Shown here in pieces: positions 59,608-64,000 of a DNA stretch of 64,000 bases. The notes under the pieces are model-generated. The model made no database searches and was not told the origin of the DNA. It saw only the letters and a program-made list of their open reading frames with translations. The position numbers and the translations under genes were made by a program. The stretch spans positions 451,397-515,396 of the forward strand of contig NW_006767446.1 in NCBI RefSeq assembly GCF_000264995.1, given 5' to 3'. The stretch's first letter is position 1; every line of letters starts with the position of its first letter. Source of the DNA: Punctularia strigosozonata HHB-11173 SS5 (lineage: Eukaryota; Basidiomycota; Agaricomycetes; Corticiales; Punctulariaceae).

Positions 59608-61293
59608 ATGTGGACCGTTTCTGCCGAAAAAGCGGATTTTCTGCGCGTCGCCTCGATCAGTATTGCGCTATACGAGTGAAGTTATCATCATCCTTGCATC
59701 ACCCCTACTGACCACGCATAGCAGTTATCTCATGACAATTCCATCGGAGTGGCGATTTTACACAGCCCAAAAACCAAGGAAACGACCTAGGTAATGGCAC
59801 ACTCTCAACGAGATATATTGAGGCTAAATCGTTTCCTCTAGTTTGTCGTGCTGCTTTTTTGTTCTTATACGATACACCAGCGTCATTTGTCTCGTTGTCA
59901 GCAACTACGGATATTTCTCTAGCTCGTTCACAGAAAACTCATGCAGGCGTTATTACATGGTTGCTCCGATCTTCAAAGGTAACCTCGATGGGTTCTCCGT
60001 TGCAAGAGAATTTTTGAACATTCTTGTACTAGTCTTACAGCAAATCGTGTCGCAAGCTATCATGTTTCATCGGGCTTATACAATATCGAAGAGGAATCAA
60101 TACGTTCTATGGGGACTAGGGTCACTATTTATTGTCTGCGGCGTGGTAAGCCATTATGCTCCGTGCTATTGGGATGACAAACCTGGGCGCAGCTCGAGGC
60201 TGTCTCCAATTGGATGGGTCGCTTCCGTGGGTCCGGTTGGTTTCATCTACAGCAGGAAGCTGACACAGTTCATGCTAGCTTTTGTGGATGTTCCTCGGCA
60301 TAAGTTTGTTGTGGTTCTAAGCCCACATCCTCAACCGCGACCTGATGCATGTTATAGTTGTATACCGGTTGCTCCTCGCTCAGGCATCGCGGCCTACCTC
60401 TTCAATGTGTTCGCCATGCAATTTGACTTGGTTGTCTTGATCACATGCGGGTGCTTTCTCTGGCAATTCCGTAGGCCATCTGTGTCCGGAAGGTCAGTCA
60501 ATGTTCTGCACAGATACTTGGCCTTTTAACATAGACAACCGACAGTGCCGCACGCACAGTGAAGATGTGCGTGCATATATGTATCTGTCTTCGAGCCGTC
60601 GAATGTTGATTCTGCGCAGGATGCTATACGGCGGGGTCCTGTATTTCATCATTTTGGCTGGTGCGTGTTCCCCTTTAATTTATTAGGTCCAGACTCAGCC
60701 GAGCTTTTACTAGTGTTCAATCTCATGAACCTGATATTCTACAAATACGGAAACGAGGGTCTGCAAGTAGGTCATGCGCGTACTTGAGAGTCCCTTGTAG
60801 CTGACGTACCTCTGCCGCAGTCTGCTGGGTACGCGTATCGTTAACAAGTCCCCAAGTTGATCTGCTAATCACATTGACCATACAGGATATCTCTACAGTA
60901 TACGATGACGTGGGTTATGTCCCAGAGAATCCTCATTCGGCTCCAAGGTGCATCGCTACGTCAAACCATTGATGAAACCATGATCACTACTAACTTGATG
61001 AACGCAAAATATTAGAAGCATCCAGGAAAGCCGGGGTCACTGAGACCATCCTTATTACCAACGCCGTCACTCCAGGGCCTCCCATCAACCGTACCTTCCG
61101 TGCCCAAGTGAACTGTCAGCGGAATGCGACAGCCGACGAAGAGCTCGGTGAGGGACGCGGTTCCAAATTCTCTTCTGGAGAAGGTGCCCGTCGTTTCAAC
61201 CCTGACATCGAGCTCCCTGTCCGCGTCCGCGTCGATAAGAGCGTTAAGGTTCAATGGGATAGCCTCTCCTCCACGAATGTCTCGAAGACATGA
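59608..61293 (+). CDS. DUF6533-type multi-helix membrane protein
   Basis: Basidiomycete membrane protein of the family opened by a DUF6533 domain, about seven helices, function unknown. Supported exons: 59608-59675, 59722-59790, 59842-59978, 60033 to about 60492 (possibly with another intron), 60535-60660, 60714-60766, 60899-60947 and 61016-61293. The N-terminal domain reads VASISIALYDSYLMTIPSEW, then FVLIRYTSVICLVVSNYGYF with ENSCRRYYMVAPIF. Later helices are QQIVSQAIMFHRAYTISKRN, YVLWGLGSLFIVCGV, YLFNVFAMQFDLVVLITCGC, MLYGGVLYFIILAVFNLMNL, and the highly characteristic TMTWVMSQRILIRLQEASRK just before a hydrophilic tail ending QWDSLSSTNVSKT. The middle (60146-60300) is the least certain part. 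Confidence 0.75.
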
Positions 61294-62856
61294 TTTCACA
61301 GGAGCGGGTACCTGTACTTGTGAATTCTACGCGCACTCGAGGTAATCGTGATCCGAACGGTGAGAAGGTCGTGACAGACGGTCTCGTGCAACGTGCATAT
61401 GTACAATAGCACCATAGCCTCCGATGCCATGTGCAAACTTGAGTCTTCGTTCAGTCCTCTTTAATTGCGCTGCATACTCGTTCCCGGCTCGAGAAAATTT
61501 ACCGGGATGCGTTACCCACATGACGTCTCGGCGGACGTTAACGCCGGGATACTGAACGACGACTTTTGATGGGCGCTTTGGGACGTTGTCGATATCGCTC
61601 CGTGTTTGATTCTCTCGATATGGTCAGAGTCAGAAAAGCCGAAGCCAAGACCGTCCCCTGGGAGACGAAGCTCATGTCGTCGAACATGGCCATGATCGGC
61701 TCCCGGATGCGCTCTTTGGAGGCGTCGCGAGTGCGGGCGGAGGCAGAGTTGAGCACGTCGTAAGAGATCTGCGTGTTGTTGTCGGGGATACCTGTCGGCG
61801 CGGGTCAGTATGGTGTGCGCATAGGGCATTTATAGGCGACCTCGAGCCCGTGACCTGCTCGTCCGGCACCCAGTGTTGCATATCCGCGACAAAGTGCATC
61901 TTCTCCATCTCCTGCGCACTTCGACTTGATGTTTGATCCTCTTGTGGCCTTGAGCGCCACGATCTTCTTCATCCTGATGCTTGGCAGTCTCATCTCCGGG
62001 ATTTCCGTCGTTGCTGCCGCGGACGCCGTCAGCAACGCAATGTTGAGAAATACTGACGGGCGCCCCGCCGAAGCACGATTTCAGACGTTTTATCATTAGA
62101 CGAGGAACCTGTAACACTTACCAGCTCGCCCGTGGCCCATGGGACCCCCCGATTTGGCAGCGCCCTTGACTCAGGTTACGCGTTCATGCTCATCTCATCT
62201 CGCCCAAACCAGATCAGTTTTCGTAAAAACTGGATTCATGAATCTGCGCGTTGAGCGCGAGCACCACGGCTCATCAGCGATGTCGCTGCCCAAGGTGATG
62301 CTGAGGTATCGGCGGACGCGCCCAGCAGTCATTGCGGTTCAAGGGCACGATCAGGCGGAGCTCCTTCATCGAGCGCGCGTGCTTCTGCATCTATCTCAGT
62401 ATGCGGTAGTACTGCATGCATCGCACCGTGCCACCGTCGCAATCAAGGAGTGTTCATATCTATCGCACCGCGGTGAACAGCTCGGTCTGATCGGGTATTC
62501 CGGTCGCCTCACCGGGTAATCCAAATATAGCTTGCCTTATTCCTTTTGCTATCTCTCATCTGATCGGCGCTCGAGTAGTCTATGGATGCGTTCGAATTAC
62601 CGAAAGCACAGCGGTGTGTGATGGGTGTTTTATCCGACATGGTTCAATCACTACATTCTGTTGGCCTGCGGCGCGGTGTGAAAAGTCTAAAATATGGGGC
62701 TCCGTGGAGTCCTCCATGATTCCTCCAAGGTGGACCAGGTGCTCAAGTGCGATCGGCCTTACGCCTCGTCAACCGTCAGACATCTGGGAATTCTGTTTGG
62801 ATCTATTTTTCTGCCAGCGCGGTCCTATGTTTATCGCGCATCGCGGTAGAAACGTC
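61294..62856. other. Stretch with possible gene remains
   Basis: About 1.56 kb. On the minus strand, 61540-61780 encodes SYDVLNSASARTRDASKERI followed by FDDMSFVSQGTVLASAFLTL, and 61800-61910 encodes EMEKMHFVADMQHWVPDEQ; these look protein-like, but the frames do not join with good splice sites and I recognise no family. It may be a decayed gene. Nothing else was seen. Confidence 0.35.
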
Positions 62857-62863
62857 TATATAA
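62857..62863 (+). promoter_or_regulatory. TATA box of the right-end TPR gene
   Basis: TATATAA in the context GTCTATATAAGCGG, about 43 bases upstream of the ATG at 62900. Confidence 0.55.
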
Positions 62864-62899
62864 GCGGATCTGCCGATACAATGAGCAAGGCAAACGGAC

Positions 62900-64000
62900 A
62901 TGCAAGATACAGGCGAGGCGGTCACGACAACTGGTATGTCTATTCCCTTTTTTCTGCCCTGGTACTCAGCTGGCGATCATATTCACTCGTTCCTTGACCA
63001 CACACAGAAGTAGTCACAGCAGACGCATCCATTCATAGACAAGACGATAGCAACATCTATTGCGGCCAGGAGATCTGCGAGTGCGCAAGTAAGTCTGTTT
63101 TTCTCTGTTGCTTCGAATGTTATTCAACTGCACCTTGCAGCAGCCGTGCCATCTGATACGAATGAGCGCTGCGATCTTGCACTCCAGCTTCACCAGAAAT
63201 TCTGCCAGAATAGCGATCTCGACGCCGCACAGCAGTGCATCGAGCAATACGAGGCGCTCCTATCGGAGACGAAGGAACCAATTCCCTTCAGTTCTTTGAT
63301 CCCAAATCCGGAGCCGCGCATCCCGCTCGATACCCGTCCGAAGCTACATCACATTCTCATTGGGCTGGCTGATCTATACGTGGATCGCTATAGGCACAAG
63401 TCCGAGCAATGCGATCTGGATATTGCGGTAAAATATGGGAAAGAAGCCCTGTCTATGTGCCGCACAGCTGGGATACGTTGCCCTACAGTACTGGGGCTAT
63501 TCTCCAACATCTTGGATAGCAACGCGGATTACGTTTTCCGGAACGAAGATAGGATCGTTGCAGAGTCGCTCTGCAGAGAAGCCATCTCACTCTGCGCAAC
63601 GGGAACCTACTTGGCAGCAACTATTCGCCTAAATTTGGCATGGATTCTGCTGATGTTATCCAGCAATAACGGGCCTCGTACTTTGATCAACGAAGCAGTC
63701 GACATTCAGCGACAGGCCTTGGTTGACCTGCCTCCGTCTCATTGTTACGATCAACATCGACACCTGCGATTCCTAGGGGAGTGTCTATACTATCGATACG
63801 AGTTTTTTGGAAGACCAGAAGATTTGGATGAATGCCTTGATGTTTACGCGCAGGCCGTGCACTTATGTTCAAAGATGCACATTGATCGGTGCAAGACAGT
63901 AACTGGGATGCTCTGGGCGCTATATGCGAAGGCTGCGCGCTCTGGCGCTATCGATGAGCTCAACAAAGCGATTGAACTTGGACTGAACACTCTCAAAGAA
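62900..64000 (+). CDS. TPR-repeat protein of the CHAT group, 5' part
   Basis: Start of a large fungal TPR protein; it runs off the window. Exons 62900-62933, 63008-63088 and 63141 onward (open to 64000) join in frame: MQDTGEAVTTT, EVVTADASIHRQDDSN with CGQEICECAT, then AVPSDTNERCDLALQLHQKF. From about residue 75 there are consecutive ~40-residue helix pairs: LIGLADLYVDRYRHKSEQCD, LDIAVKYGKEALSMCR, IVAESLCREAISLCATGTYL, NLAWILLMLSSNN, INEAVDIQRQALVDLP, RFLGECLYYRYEFFGRPEDL, DECLDVYAQAVHLCSKM, SGAIDELNKAIELGLNTL. The DLDEALxxxxQAVxL style is that of agaricomycete TPR-CHAT proteins, in which a caspase-like CHAT domain sits at the C-terminus; that domain, if present, lies beyond the window. Confidence 0.8.

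Noticed and set aside
1-64000. tRNA or rRNA genes
   Set aside because: No cloverleaf-like segment with a GTTCGANTCC-type arm or rRNA-like sequence was found on reading; a covariance-model scan would be decisive but could not be run.

Overview
This 64 kb window reads as genomic DNA of a filamentous basidiomycete, most likely a wood- or litter-associated agaricomycete. The support is a dense set of genes broken by many short introns (about 50-100 bases, GT..AG, with GC-rich exons and strong codon bias) and families that are characteristic or common in these fungi: ArAE-type membrane proteins, a DUF6533-type membrane protein, an oligopeptide transporter, F-box proteins, CHAT/TPR proteins and a CBF1-like bHLH factor. 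No rRNA, tRNA, CRISPR array or bacterial-type operon was seen. Exon models were joined by hand from splice signals and reading phase. For most genes the exon lengths sum to a whole number of codons, which supports the models.

Layout, left to right. 1-15 kb is a metabolic block: the 3' part of an MFS transporter, an inverted broken copy of part of an FAD monooxygenase gene, a secreted SGNH (CE2-like) esterase, a small MITE-like element, a long-chain acyl-CoA synthetase (minus), the complete FAD monooxygenase (plus) and a 14-exon cytochrome P450 (minus, convergent with the monooxygenase). 15-19 kb is mostly gene-poor, with one small secreted 8-cysteine protein at its left edge. 19-27.5 kb carries a Kre9/Knh1-like GPI-type protein, a seven-exon F-box/repeat protein, a second 8-cysteine protein that is a clear paralogue of the first, and a single-exon F-box protein. 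28.9-35.7 kb carries a CYP7/8-like P450, a degraded CHAT/TPR gene, a secreted Ser/Thr-rich protein and a CBF1-like bHLH factor.

37.4-41.3 kb is a 3.8 kb hAT transposon with a perfect 8-base target duplication and an almost intact, multi-exon transposase. 42.7-54 kb is a run of housekeeping-type genes: an OPT oligopeptide transporter, an NHX1-type Na+/H+ exchanger, a BAG-domain co-chaperone-like protein and a SET5-like methyltransferase (minus). 54.4-58.6 kb is a 20-exon ArAE-family membrane protein (minus). 59.6-61.3 kb is a DUF6533-type membrane protein, and a TPR protein of the CHAT group runs off the right end.

There is no core biosynthetic synthase, so the left block is at most a small oxidative/acyl-processing neighbourhood and not a proven cluster. 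The features best worth a second look are the 8-cysteine paralogue pair, the near-intact hAT element, the inverted segmental copy of the monooxygenase, the MITE, and the CHAT relic lacking its catalytic-cysteine block.
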